A stretch of 46,794 nt of DNA from a virus. The notes under the pieces are model-generated. The model had not been told where the DNA came from, ran no database searches, and saw only the letters and a program-made list of their open reading frames with translations. Below, in pieces: positions 40,483 through 46,692 of the stretch; the first letter of the stretch is position 1, and the number at the start of each line of letters is the position of its first letter. The position numbers and the translations under genes were made by a program. Where the stretch lies: IMG/VR virus record IMGVR_UViG_3300038441_000992, positions 1 through 46,794 of that record; one strand, written 5' to 3'.

Positions 40483-41700
40483 TCAAAGTAGAGTTTCAGT
40501 CTTTTCTGCGATGAGGTTGATGATGGTGCGCTGGAGGAAGTTCTGGTATGAACGAGTGCAGTCTTGGTAGTTGCCGTTACGGTGATTGGTTTCCTCGTAG
40601 ATGGTTTGGGCAAGTTCGTGCATGCCTTGAGCGATGCCGAAGTTGGTGATGTAGATAGTGTCGGGAGTTTTGGGGTCGAAGTAACCGTGGAGGGCTTCTT
40701 TGGTAGTGTGGACGAAGGTGATGTGAGGGATTTCGATATCGACCTTGGCGAACATGGTTCGGATGACTTCGAGCTTTTTTAGTTCGATAGCTGAGGGAGT
40801 GTAGTCCTTGTGAGATTCAACGAGATGCCCACGGTCTTTGAGTAGTTGCTTCAGCCCGTATGGAAGTCCGGTGGGTTCGGCACGAATGCGTTCCATTGCA
40901 CAGTCGAGGAACTCTTCGGAGACAGGGCAGGATGCGAAGACGAAAGCGTAGTTGAAGTCGCCTTCGTAGGTTCCTTTGTCCTGCCGATGGGAGAGGATTC
41001 GGGAGAGGAGGCTACGGTTCTTGAGCTGGACGACTGCACGTACAATCTCCGCTTCGTAGGAACTCGGCTCGAGGATGGTCCGGTCTTCGGTGAGTTGTAC
41101 GGAAGAGTGGACGTTGTAGGAGAAGGAGGTGGTGGTGTCCTTACCTACCCGGACGCCTTTGTAGAAGAGTCCGTCGCCGGTGCGTTCGTGGATATCGCAG
41201 AGCGGGGTGGTGGCGATGGGTGGAGTGGAGATGAAGTATTCGTGCTTGGTGCGATGGAGATCGAGGAACGGTTCGCCGATGACTTCGATACAGGTTCCGA
41301 TGGAGGAAGGTGTGAAGCTGAGTGGGACGATACGCTCGACGCCAGATTCGTCCTTGCAGTTGGAGGAGAGTTCACGATAGGCCATCCACAAGTCCCAGTT
41401 GAGTCCGTAGTCGAGAGTGAATGGGAGAGGGATGGTTTGGTTGGAGAGGGAGTCGTGCCATAGGATCATGGTGAAATCCTTCGCACGGAATTTGGATTGT
41501 TCGAGGGTGAAGGTATGGCAGACTCCGTTGGAATGGATGCGGATGGATAGATTGTTGCGGAGGATTACGGCGATGGCGTATTTGAGTCCGGTTCCGAACT
41601 GGCCAATGGCGGAGGAGGAGGATTTGACGGAGAGTCCCATGAGGGTGAAAGCACGGGAGTCAAGTGGCTCAGAGTTTTCGAAGATTAGTTTGGAGTTCAT
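40483..41700 (-). CDS. GHKL-type ATPase with degenerate zincin-like C-terminus
   Basis: The 405-residue protein has a GHKL (Hsp90/histidine-kinase/MutL) glycine box, IGQFGTGLKYAIAV (Gly33, Gly36, Gly38), preceded by an Asn/Asp-containing helix. Near the C-terminus, residues 361-365 read HELAQ followed by YEE and NHRNG with an Asp-x2-Arg; a single base change (CAA to CAC) would make a canonical HELAH zincin motif. The ATPase part could drive conformational change; the C-terminal part looks like an inactivated peptidase. It is the largest protein of the 38.2-46.5 kb early block and a good candidate host-takeover or anti-defence factor; the role is inferred. Confidence 0.65.
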   Translation of the reverse strand: MNSKLIFENSEPLDSRAFTLMGLSVKSSSSAIGQFGTGLKYAIAVILRNNLSIRIHSNGVCHTFTLEQSKFRAKDFTMILWHDSLSNQTIPLPFTLDYGLNWDLWMAYRELSSNCKDESGVERIVPLSFTPSSIGTCIEVIGEPFLDLHRTKHEYFISTPPIATTPLCDIHERTGDGLFYKGVRVGKDTTTSFSYNVHSSVQLTEDRTILEPSSYEAEIVRAVVQLKNRSLLSRILSHRQDKGTYEGDFNYAFVFASCPVSEEFLDCAMERIRAEPTGLPYGLKQLLKDRGHLVESHKDYTPSAIELKKLEVIRTMFAKVDIEIPHITFVHTTKEALHGYFDPKTPDTIYITNFGIAQGMHELAQTIYEETNHRNGNYQDCTRSYQNFLQRTIINLIAEKTETLL

Positions 41701-42035
41701 TGGTCGAAGTAGTTGAGGATGGTGGAGAGGGAAGGAGCGATACGGATATCGTAGCCTGCGTTGGCCGCAGTTTGGTAGGATTTACATGGGCAAGGCCATA
41801 CAAAACTCGGAGGTGCAGATGGTTCGGAGATGGAGATCCAACCATAGCGTTCGTAGCTTACACTTCCAACTCGTTGGAGGATGTAGATATCGTTGGTACG
41901 TGGGCAAACGGAGAAGATGCAACCATTACCAAGTTTCCATGTGGCGATGGCGTCGATGATGTTCATTGGCAATGGAGTGCGGGTATCACCAAGCTCGTCG
42001 ATGATTTCAGTGTGGATTGGAGGTAGTGGGTTCAT
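41697..42035 (-). CDS. hypothetical protein, 112 aa
   Basis: The start is ATG 42035 (context TTCTACCATG), removing a 40-residue low-complexity extension. The product is alpha/beta (MNPLPPIHTEIIDELGD, NGCIFSVCPRTNDIYILQ) with PCPCKSYQ near the end, a possible metal site. It overlaps the GHKL gene by ATGA, so they are co-translated. No family is recognised. Confidence 0.65.
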   Translation of the reverse strand: MNPLPPIHTEIIDELGDTRTPLPMNIIDAIATWKLGNGCIFSVCPRTNDIYILQRVGSVSYERYGWISISEPSAPPSFVWPCPCKSYQTAANAGYDIRIAPSLSTILNYFDQ

Positions 42036-42084
42036 GGTAGAATGAATTTGGTTAGCCGTTCGATTGAGGATGGGTATTGATGGC

Positions 42085-42291
42085 TCATAAGTCTTGATGT
42101 TGTTGGATGAGTTCGTTGATGAGGCTAGCTGCACGTAGTAGCGCATCGAGTTCAATAGTTTCAGTATCGAATTGGATGATTACACCACCTGTGCTAATGC
42201 AGGAGTTGATCGAACGAGTGAGGTCAGCTTTTGATTTGTTATAAATCCGTTGAGCTGTGCCATCATGACGGATACGGAGTGTTTTAATCAT
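42085..42291 (-). CDS. hypothetical protein, 68 aa
   Basis: ATG 42291 overlaps the end of the 90-aa gene by 8 nt. The protein (MIKTLRIRHDGTAQRIYNKS, then DTETIELDALLRAASLIN) has a basic half and an acidic helical half. Function unknown. The 49 nt to the next gene hold no further feature. Confidence 0.6.
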   Translation of the reverse strand: MIKTLRIRHDGTAQRIYNKSKADLTRSINSCISTGGVIIQFDTETIELDALLRAASLINELIQQHQDL

Positions 42292-42556
42292 GTTCAGATC
42301 CAAGGTTGAGGTAGCGAGATGGGATATGGCGACTGCGAGTGCGTCCGAATTGGACGAGATGGAATTGGTGGGTGACACCAAGTAAACGTTTCTCGTAGGA
42401 AATTTTGCCAGTGGATTCAGGATGGATTATGGAGTGGAAGAGTATTTCCCGTTTGTTACCATTCCGCCAGCTGGTGAATAGCATGGCTGGCTGAGGTGAA
42501 TAGTTTGTGATTTGGACAATCAGGAATGCGTTTGTGGTAGAATAACGGACTTTCAT
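42284..42556 (-). CDS. hypothetical protein, 90 aa
   Basis: A basic, beta-rich small protein (TTNAFLIVQITNYSPQP, then SWRNGNKREILFHSI). It starts 5 nt after the stop of the 159-aa gene and overlaps the next gene by 8 nt. No family is recognised. Confidence 0.6.
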   Translation of the reverse strand: MKVRYSTTNAFLIVQITNYSPQPAMLFTSWRNGNKREILFHSIIHPESTGKISYEKRLLGVTHQFHLVQFGRTRSRHIPSRYLNLGSEHD

Positions 42557-42561
42557 AGAGA

Positions 42562-43041
42562 TTAGAAGGGAATGTCGTCGAAGTCGAAATCGGTTCCGTC
42601 GAGGTCTTTGTAGAACCCGCGTGCAGCAGCTTTACGCATAGCTTCGCGGAAGTGCTTCATGATATCTTTGTTGGTATCGCTGTGCATTCCACGCATGGAA
42701 TCGAAAGGGTTTGGGTCAGGGATTTTAGTCTCATCCAATTTGGCTGCCCGTGGAGTGAATACAATATCAGGCACGTAGCGAACGATGGGCAGTTCGTCAG
42801 GGGCGGTGAGGGTGAAAGCGAGGGAGGGGGAGACTTGGGAGAGAGGGATGGTGATGGAGCAGCGAACGTTGGACTTCCCAGTATTTTGGTGGAGTTTGAG
42901 TTCCTTGTGAGGGATGGTGAGGCCGGTGAACATGAGGGTCATGGATTCGTTGGAGGGAGCATTGACCCGTTCACCGTAGGCGGTTAGGTAGAGGATGTTG
43001 TTGAGGAGGGAGACTTTGAAGGAGAGTTGGAGTGGGTGCAT
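42562..43041 (-). CDS. putative SSB-like protein with acidic DDIPF tip, 159 aa
   Basis: ATG 43041 (context CTTTCCTACCATG) is chosen over an upstream start that would run into the stem-loop. The body is beta-rich (MHPLQLSFKVSLLNNILYL, then NVRCSITIPLSQVSP) and the protein ends FDFDDIPF, the acidic tip by which bacterial SSBs recruit replication and repair partners. It could be the phage SSB or a mimic that captures host SSB partners. A structured element ends 16 nt before the start. Confidence 0.6.
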   Translation of the reverse strand: MHPLQLSFKVSLLNNILYLTAYGERVNAPSNESMTLMFTGLTIPHKELKLHQNTGKSNVRCSITIPLSQVSPSLAFTLTAPDELPIVRYVPDIVFTPRAAKLDETKIPDPNPFDSMRGMHSDTNKDIMKHFREAMRKAAARGFYKDLDGTDFDFDDIPF

Positions 43042-43057
43042 GGTAGGAAAGTGGATG

Positions 43058-43142
43058 ACCGGCAGGGAGTGGACGAGTAGCAGCTGTGCAAACCGAAACA
43101 TGTTTGTCCGATTTTTCGTTCACTTAGAAACTCCCTGCCGGT
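43058..43142 (-). promoter_or_regulatory. long-stem intergenic RNA element before the SSB-tipped gene
   Basis: ACCGGCAGGGAGT (43058-43070) pairs perfectly with ACTCCCTGCCGGT (43130-43142), a 13-bp stem around a 59-nt loop. It starts 6 nt after the stop of the 166-aa gene and ends 16 nt before the ATG at 43041. The loop contains the palindrome AAACATGTTT. It fills almost the whole gap and belongs with the elements at 4062, 33060 and 36228. Confidence 0.75.
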
Positions 43143-43148
43143 GTTAGT

Positions 43149-43649
43149 TCAGGCAATTTCGGTGGAGTCAGCAACGCCTGAGATTGATGACTGGAGAATG
43201 GATTGTTCGTGGGTGAGGAGGGAGATTAGTTTGGGAGTGTCGCAGTCGCCGATTTTGGAGTGGAATTGGCGTTCGATCGCTCCTTGGGGATATAGTCCGA
43301 TGCGTAGTTCTTGCCAGAGATGCATTAGTACACGTTTGGCGAAGGCGTGGACGGAGTGGAGGTGGATTGGGCCGAAGAGGTTTTGGTAACAGGAGCCGAA
43401 TTCGCGTATGCCGTAGGTCATCATGATGAAATCGGCGGGTGCGTCGGGATGAGGACGGCCGCGACGGATCATGTCAGCTCCGATAGCGCAGCAGGAGGTT
43501 CCACACCAATAATTCTTCATGTCAAAATGTAGTAGTCCGATGGAAGGATTGGAGTCGAACTTGATACATGAAACTTCGTCGGTGGATACTTCGTTGTGAA
43601 GGAGGTAGAGGGCGAGGTCGATGAGGTTGAGTTTGGATTGAGGGCTCAT
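43149..43649 (-). CDS. hypothetical protein, 166 aa
   Basis: The protein contains several Cys/His residues (NYWCGTSCCAIGADMIRRG, FGSCYQNLFGPIHLHSVHA) and helical stretches. It starts by ATGA overlap with the 25-aa membrane microprotein. Metal binding or a Cys-dependent hydrolase is conceivable but not assigned. Its stop is followed closely by the long-stem element. Confidence 0.65.
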   Translation of the reverse strand: MSPQSKLNLIDLALYLLHNEVSTDEVSCIKFDSNPSIGLLHFDMKNYWCGTSCCAIGADMIRRGRPHPDAPADFIMMTYGIREFGSCYQNLFGPIHLHSVHAFAKRVLMHLWQELRIGLYPQGAIERQFHSKIGDCDTPKLISLLTHEQSILQSSISGVADSTEIA

Positions 43650-43723
43650 GAGAAGACTAGAAAGAGTTCGATGTAGGTGTAGATGGCGATGATTGTGAGC
43701 CAGATTACGGTGGAGAGTTTCAT
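43646..43723 (-). CDS. 25-aa single-pass membrane microprotein
   Basis: The peptide begins MKLSTVIWLTIIAIYTY and ends with a hydrophobic FLVFS, so nearly its whole length is a TM helix. Its start overlaps the previous stop (ATGA) and its stop overlaps the next start (ATGA), strong evidence for a translated gene despite its size. Confidence 0.6.
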   Translation of the reverse strand: MKLSTVIWLTIIAIYTYIELFLVFS

Positions 43724-43998
43724 TTGTCTGAGGTGGGTTGGTTGAGGAGTGAGTCGAGCTGGGATTTGAACGCTGCTATCTTCTCGGAGACGATGAAGTG
43801 TTCTTTGACCAGTTCACAGTAGCGGAGTGCGCAAGGAGCGTGGTTGTTGACGAAGGCTGAGAGTGCACGTTGCTCGACGGAAATGACATCCAACTCTGCT
43901 TGATGGTGTTCGAGCTTACGTTTGAGATAACAGATATGGCTATCAGTAAGCTCAGATTGGGAGAGACGTGCAGGTTTTGAGGATGAGAAGAATTTCAT
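43720..43998 (-). CDS. coiled-coil protein, 92 aa
   Basis: ATG 43998 (context CAACTAACATG) follows the 24-aa membrane peptide by 1 nt. The protein is helical with coiled-coil spacing (ICYLKRKLEHHQAELDVIS and EKIAAFKSQLDSLLNQ). It is flanked on both sides by membrane microproteins, so it may work with them at the membrane. No family is recognised. Confidence 0.65.
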   Translation of the reverse strand: MKFFSSSKPARLSQSELTDSHICYLKRKLEHHQAELDVISVEQRALSAFVNNHAPCALRYCELVKEHFIVSEKIAAFKSQLDSLLNQPTSDK

Positions 43999-43999
43999 G

Positions 44000-44074
44000 T
44001 TAGTTGAAGATTGTATGGAGGATACTAGCAATGATTGGTGCGATGGCGATGGCCAGGCAGAGGTAGGAGGTCAT
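44000..44074 (-). CDS. 24-aa single-pass membrane microprotein
   Basis: The peptide starts MTSYLCLAIAIAPIIAS and continues hydrophobic to ILHTIFN. It starts by ATGA overlap with the zinc-ribbon gene and stops one base before the next ATG. Together with the 25-aa and 33-aa peptides it forms a set of tiny membrane proteins embedded in early operons. Confidence 0.6.
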   Translation of the reverse strand: MTSYLCLAIAIAPIIASILHTIFN

Positions 44075-44409
44075 GATGGAAAGATGGTGGAAGTTTCAAT
44101 GCGTGGGCCGCGGGAATGGCAACGAGGGCAGTCCATATGGTAGAAGTCACGACCTGCCCAACCTACATGATCTTCTGGATCTGGGTGGTAGAGATTGAGG
44201 GTCATGGTGGTTGAGCAATATGGACAAGGACGTTGTTTGTCGGAGAAAGCTTGGAGCTGACGACGCTTGCGTTCTTGACGCATCATGTCTGCTGTTGGAT
44301 ACATCTGCTCACGGACACAGTATTTAATTGCGTTGTCGAGATGCTTGTCAGACATGTCTGTGACCAGGATTCGGAGACCTTCAGCAGTGGTCCAGTATGA
44401 TGCACTCAT
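44071..44409 (-). CDS. zinc-ribbon protein, Lar-like, 112 aa
   Basis: ATG 44409 overlaps the upstream stop (TAATG). The first half is helical (SDKHLDNAIKYCVREQ). The second half holds RPCPYCSTTMTL and, 30 residues later, MDCPRCHSRGPRIE, a CPxC...CPxC ribbon ending in an SRGP block like Lar-family restriction-alleviation proteins. Possible anti-restriction or nucleic-acid binding role. Confidence 0.6.
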   Translation of the reverse strand: MSASYWTTAEGLRILVTDMSDKHLDNAIKYCVREQMYPTADMMRQERKRRQLQAFSDKQRPCPYCSTTMTLNLYHPDPEDHVGWAGRDFYHMDCPRCHSRGPRIETSTIFPS

Positions 44410-44615
44410 TATAGTTCGATGAAGTTCATGAGGATGATACAATCTTCATACACGTTCTTTCGTGCAGCAATCTGTTGCTTGATGCCGAGGAGACATCCGT
44501 GAGTGATTTGGTCGAATGCGTCGAGCTCGACTACGAGTGAGCAGGGAATGTAACGATTGATTCCTGCTGTAGGTTGGAGATCGTGAATGTAGAAACTGAT
44601 GAAGAGGTGTTTCAT
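44409..44615 (-). CDS. hypothetical protein, 68 aa
   Basis: Contains SLVVELDAFDQITHGCLLGI and KQQIAARKN; it resembles the 82-aa neighbour weakly (both have a KQQI helix near the end). It overlaps both neighbours by one to four bases. Function unknown. Confidence 0.6.
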   Translation of the reverse strand: MKHLFISFYIHDLQPTAGINRYIPCSLVVELDAFDQITHGCLLGIKQQIAARKNVYEDCIILMNFIEL

Positions 44616-44860
44616 TTCAATACAATGTGAGTGATTTTAACTTCGGGTTTCAGTGCGGCAGAGAAGCCTAGGATGATTTGCTGCTTGACATGTTCAAGCC
44701 AGTCTGGGTCGATGACGGTGGTGCGCTTTTCTAGCACTCTTGAAGCGCGGCGAACCCTCCGTCCTTTATGGTCACAGGTGGAGAGATTATAATACACCAA
44801 GCAATGGATATGCGGTGTGGCAGAATCCTTATCGAATACTGTAGTGAATTTTGTTGACAT
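44612..44860 (-). CDS. hypothetical protein, 82 aa
   Basis: Mixed sequence with a basic middle (CDHKGRRVRRASRVLEKR) and a helix DWLEHVKQQIILGFSAAL. The start has an SD-less leader (CCACTTTCCATG) after a 165-nt hairpin-rich gap. It is first of a run of overlapping genes down to 43149. No family is recognised. Confidence 0.6.
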   Translation of the reverse strand: MSTKFTTVFDKDSATPHIHCLVYYNLSTCDHKGRRVRRASRVLEKRTTVIDPDWLEHVKQQIILGFSAALKPEVKITHIVLK

Positions 44861-44896
44861 GGAAAGTGGAAGGGTTTAATGGAGTTTTGGGAGCGT

Positions 44897-44910
44897 CGCC
44901 TGCGGCGCAG
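44897..44910. repeat. dispersed mini-palindrome copy 1
   Basis: CGCCTGCGGCGCAG, a variant of the 14-nt hairpin sequence found also at 44946, 45627, 45768 and 46201, all within 1.3 kb. This copy is intergenic. Confidence 0.6.
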
Positions 44911-44945
44911 GATAGAGTGAGAGTTGGTTAGGCTTGATTCTATGG

Positions 44946-44959
44946 CGCCTTCGGCGTAG
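44946..44959. repeat. dispersed mini-palindrome copy 2
   Basis: CGCCTTCGGCGTAG, forming CGCC-TTC-GGCG-type or UUCG-loop hairpins. Identical over 14 nt to the copies at 45768 and 46201. Intergenic. Confidence 0.7.
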
Positions 44960-45025
44960 ATGTGAGGATGGGTCAATGAGACAAATGTCGCACTGACCCT
45001 AGGGAGCGCAGATTGACACTCCCAC

Positions 45026-45655
45026 CTAGAGCAGGTCCTCGATGTTGTAGGTGTATGCTGGAGTGCGGCGAGTGCGTGAGATTGTGCGAGCTACCTTGGC
45101 TTCTGCGTTGATGTCACGTTCTTGCTTTTCCTCAGTGAGATTCGTGCAATGGACAATAGTAGGCGGGGAGGTAGGAGAATCATATGGTGCGATTATGGCA
45201 CGGATTCCGTCAGTAGCTAGAATACGGAAACGGGAGAATGGATAGAGCGGGTGGAGGTAGACAGTGGCTCGGACTAGATCGGTATCTTCCGTTATGAACC
45301 TCACCCATTTGTGACTAGTGGATACGGCTAGGTGGATATTAGAAGCCGTGGATTCCTTTAGCTCTTCGCAGACTGGGATGGATGCTAAGTCTGGTGCAGG
45401 CCGTTCAATGGTGGGAATGGGCTTGCGTGGAGATGGGATCGCCAAGCTAAGTCCAGCAACTTCCCGTTCGAGTAAGGCCAGGCAGTTGTCCACCTTCCCC
45501 GCATCCTGACGATTCACACGAATCCGTTTTAGTAGCGCGGCAATGGCTTCCAACTTATAAGCCCCAGTTTCGAGTGGGACGATTGTGGGATTCTGTCGAG
45601 CAGGGATGCTGAGATGACTGTGAGCGCGCCTGCGACGTAGTAAGTTCGCTTTCAT
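45026..45655 (-). CDS. hypothetical basic protein, 209 aa
   Basis: The protein starts with an Arg-rich segment (LLRRRRAHSHLSIP), has a helix KLEAIAALLKRIRVNRQD, a Pro-rich linker and a beta-rich second half (RATVYLHPLYPFSRFRILA). It overlaps the upstream 83-aa gene by ATGA. A mini-palindrome repeat lies in its first codons. Possibly nucleic-acid binding; no family is recognised. Confidence 0.7.
   Translation of the reverse strand: MKANLLRRRRAHSHLSIPARQNPTIVPLETGAYKLEAIAALLKRIRVNRQDAGKVDNCLALLEREVAGLSLAIPSPRKPIPTIERPAPDLASIPVCEELKESTASNIHLAVSTSHKWVRFITEDTDLVRATVYLHPLYPFSRFRILATDGIRAIIAPYDSPTSPPTIVHCTNLTEEKQERDINAEAKVARTISRTRRTPAYTYNIEDLL
45627..45640. repeat. dispersed mini-palindrome copy 3
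   Basis: CGCCTGCGACGTAG, the most divergent copy, within the LLRRRR codons of the 209-aa gene. Confidence 0.5.
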
Positions 45656-45903
45656 TGGATGATCTTGATATGTCTGAACTGCTTATCCCTAAGCCACACG
45701 ATATTAACCAAATTTGGTTGAACATGTAGCTCTGTTAGTATGGTGAAATGCGCGTGGGATATTTTGGCGCCTTCGGCGTAGAATCCTTTTAGCTGTACTG
45801 TCATTCCGAATGGAATATCCAGTAGATCTAATAGATCCGCCAGCGCGTGGACATCATCCGCTAGCTTGTCCATATTAGGACCGGAGTAGATTAGTTGGCT
45901 CAT
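45652..45903 (-). CDS. hypothetical protein, 83 aa
   Basis: Contains LADDVHALADLLDLLDIP and TVQLKGFYAEGAKISHA; the YAEGA codons are a copy of the mini-palindrome. It is linked to both neighbours by ATGA overlaps. No family is recognised. Confidence 0.65.
   Translation of the reverse strand: MSQLIYSGPNMDKLADDVHALADLLDLLDIPFGMTVQLKGFYAEGAKISHAHFTILTELHVQPNLVNIVWLRDKQFRHIKIIQ
45768..45781. repeat. dispersed mini-palindrome copy 4
   Basis: CGCCTTCGGCGTAG with flanking GG before and A after, identical to copy 2, in frame within the 83-aa gene (encoding Tyr-Ala-Glu-Gly-Ala). Confidence 0.7.
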
Positions 45904-46100
45904 GGCGTATCCGGATTAAGGTGGAAGTAAATATCATTCTCATACACCAACTTCATGCCCGTGCCTTTGGCTTCACTCAAAGCTTGTGCCAAAGTTCCAC
46001 GCTTGTGTGGGATATCCTTATACACAGAAGGTCGCATTTCACGTGGGACGATACGATACAACACACGTCTGTGTAGATCTTTTCTTTCTGGATATTTCAT
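45900..46100 (-). CDS. hypothetical basic protein, 66 aa
   Basis: A short basic protein (KDLHRRVLYRIVPREMRPS) with a helical middle and an ENDIYFHLNP end. ATGA overlaps on both sides show translation coupling with the first gene of the early block. Function unknown. Confidence 0.65.
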   Translation of the reverse strand: MKYPERKDLHRRVLYRIVPREMRPSVYKDIPHKRGTLAQALSEAKGTGMKLVYENDIYFHLNPDTP

Positions 46101-46504
46101 GCCATCGCCAGTTTAAAATCCATCTCCGCGTGGATAGTCGCAACAATCCACTCATGCATCTCGTCTGCGAGTTCAGCTGGCTGACCAAATGCGGAAATCC
46201 CGCCTTCGGCGTAGACTGAACTAACCATCAACTCATCCCCAGCTAGCCAGTAAGCCTTATCTCCCACCATTAGCGTAGTCAACGCCTCACCTTCTGCAAA
46301 CTTATACGGCATTGGAGGCTTGGCTTCCGTCACCATCCATCCAATATGCTGGTCGCGCCAAGTAATCTGACTGACCGTCCTATCCTCAAAATCCTCTGGA
46401 AGCATCCAGTTATGGATGAGACAAAATCTCACCATATCCTCCAACTCCCCACTCCTTATTACCATCTTCCCTACCTGATTCTGATACGTCAATCTAGCTT
46501 TCAT
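46097..46504 (-). CDS. first gene of the early block, hypothetical 135 aa
   Basis: The protein is alpha/beta (LTYQNQVGKMVIRSGELED, then ADEMHEWIVATIHAEMDFK) without TM or signal. It is the first gene downstream of promoter P1 and would be made immediately after infection. A weak AGAAG lies before the ATG. The C-terminal region contains a mini-palindrome encoding YAEGG. Being first in the early operon suggests a host-takeover role, but no family is recognised. Confidence 0.7.
   Translation of the reverse strand: MKARLTYQNQVGKMVIRSGELEDMVRFCLIHNWMLPEDFEDRTVSQITWRDQHIGWMVTEAKPPMPYKFAEGEALTTLMVGDKAYWLAGDELMVSSVYAEGGISAFGQPAELADEMHEWIVATIHAEMDFKLAMA
46201..46214. repeat. dispersed mini-palindrome copy 5
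   Basis: CGCCTTCGGCGTAG, identical to copies 2 and 4 over 14 nt, in frame within the 135-aa gene. Confidence 0.7.
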
Positions 46505-46562
46505 ATCTTCTGATTGTTATTCACTTCGCTAGTCCATCTCACAGCATCCGCTGCTTAGACAT

Positions 46563-46600
46563 ATTTTACCACATACCCTTAATATCCCAACAAGGTATTT
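46563..46600 (-). promoter_or_regulatory. phage early promoter P1 with upstream AAATACCTT box
   Basis: On the minus strand: AAATACCTT, G, TTGGGA (-35), exactly 16 nt, TAAAAT (-10). Its -10 ends about 59 nt before the first early gene (start 46504). Layout and sequence match P2 at 37049-37086, including GTAT at the same spacer position. Probably recognised by host RNA polymerase, since no phage polymerase is visible. Confidence 0.7.
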
Positions 46601-46623
46601 AAATTATTTCTCCTTATTAGAAA

Positions 46624-46692
46624 TCCATCTCATATTAGGTGAATGGCATACACTGGATATAACTTATTCCATCTATATCCGGTGGATGGCAT
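46624..46692. repeat. two imperfect direct repeats upstream of P1
   Basis: TCCATCTCATATTAGGTGAA and following bases (46624-46649) recur imperfectly at 46668-46692, both ending in ATGGCAT, about 44 nt apart. They lie 24-92 nt upstream of the P1 upstream box and may bind an activator or replication initiator. The rest of 46505-46794 contains no gene. Confidence 0.5.

Larger units (their letters stand above)
44861..45025 (-). other. hairpin-rich gap between the 209-aa and 82-aa genes
   Basis: No convincing gene. On the minus strand, directly after the 209-aa stop, GGGAG/CTCCC (45002-45023) may form a short hairpin. GGGTCA/TGACCC (44970-44999) encloses an inner GAC/GTC pair. Two copies of the CGCCtTCGGCG-type palindrome follow (44946 and 44897). 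One of the first two may act as a terminator, but neither has a T-tract. Confidence 0.5.

Noticed and set aside
40483-41700. Active zinc metallopeptidase in the GHKL protein
   Set aside because: The motif reads HELAQ, lacking the second zinc-binding His, so activity is unlikely as sequenced.
44731-44976. Minus-strand frame containing an IYAEGA and poly-Arg stretch
   Set aside because: It needs a TTG start, runs into the 82-aa gene out of frame, and its motifs come from the mini-palindrome repeats rather than a protein.
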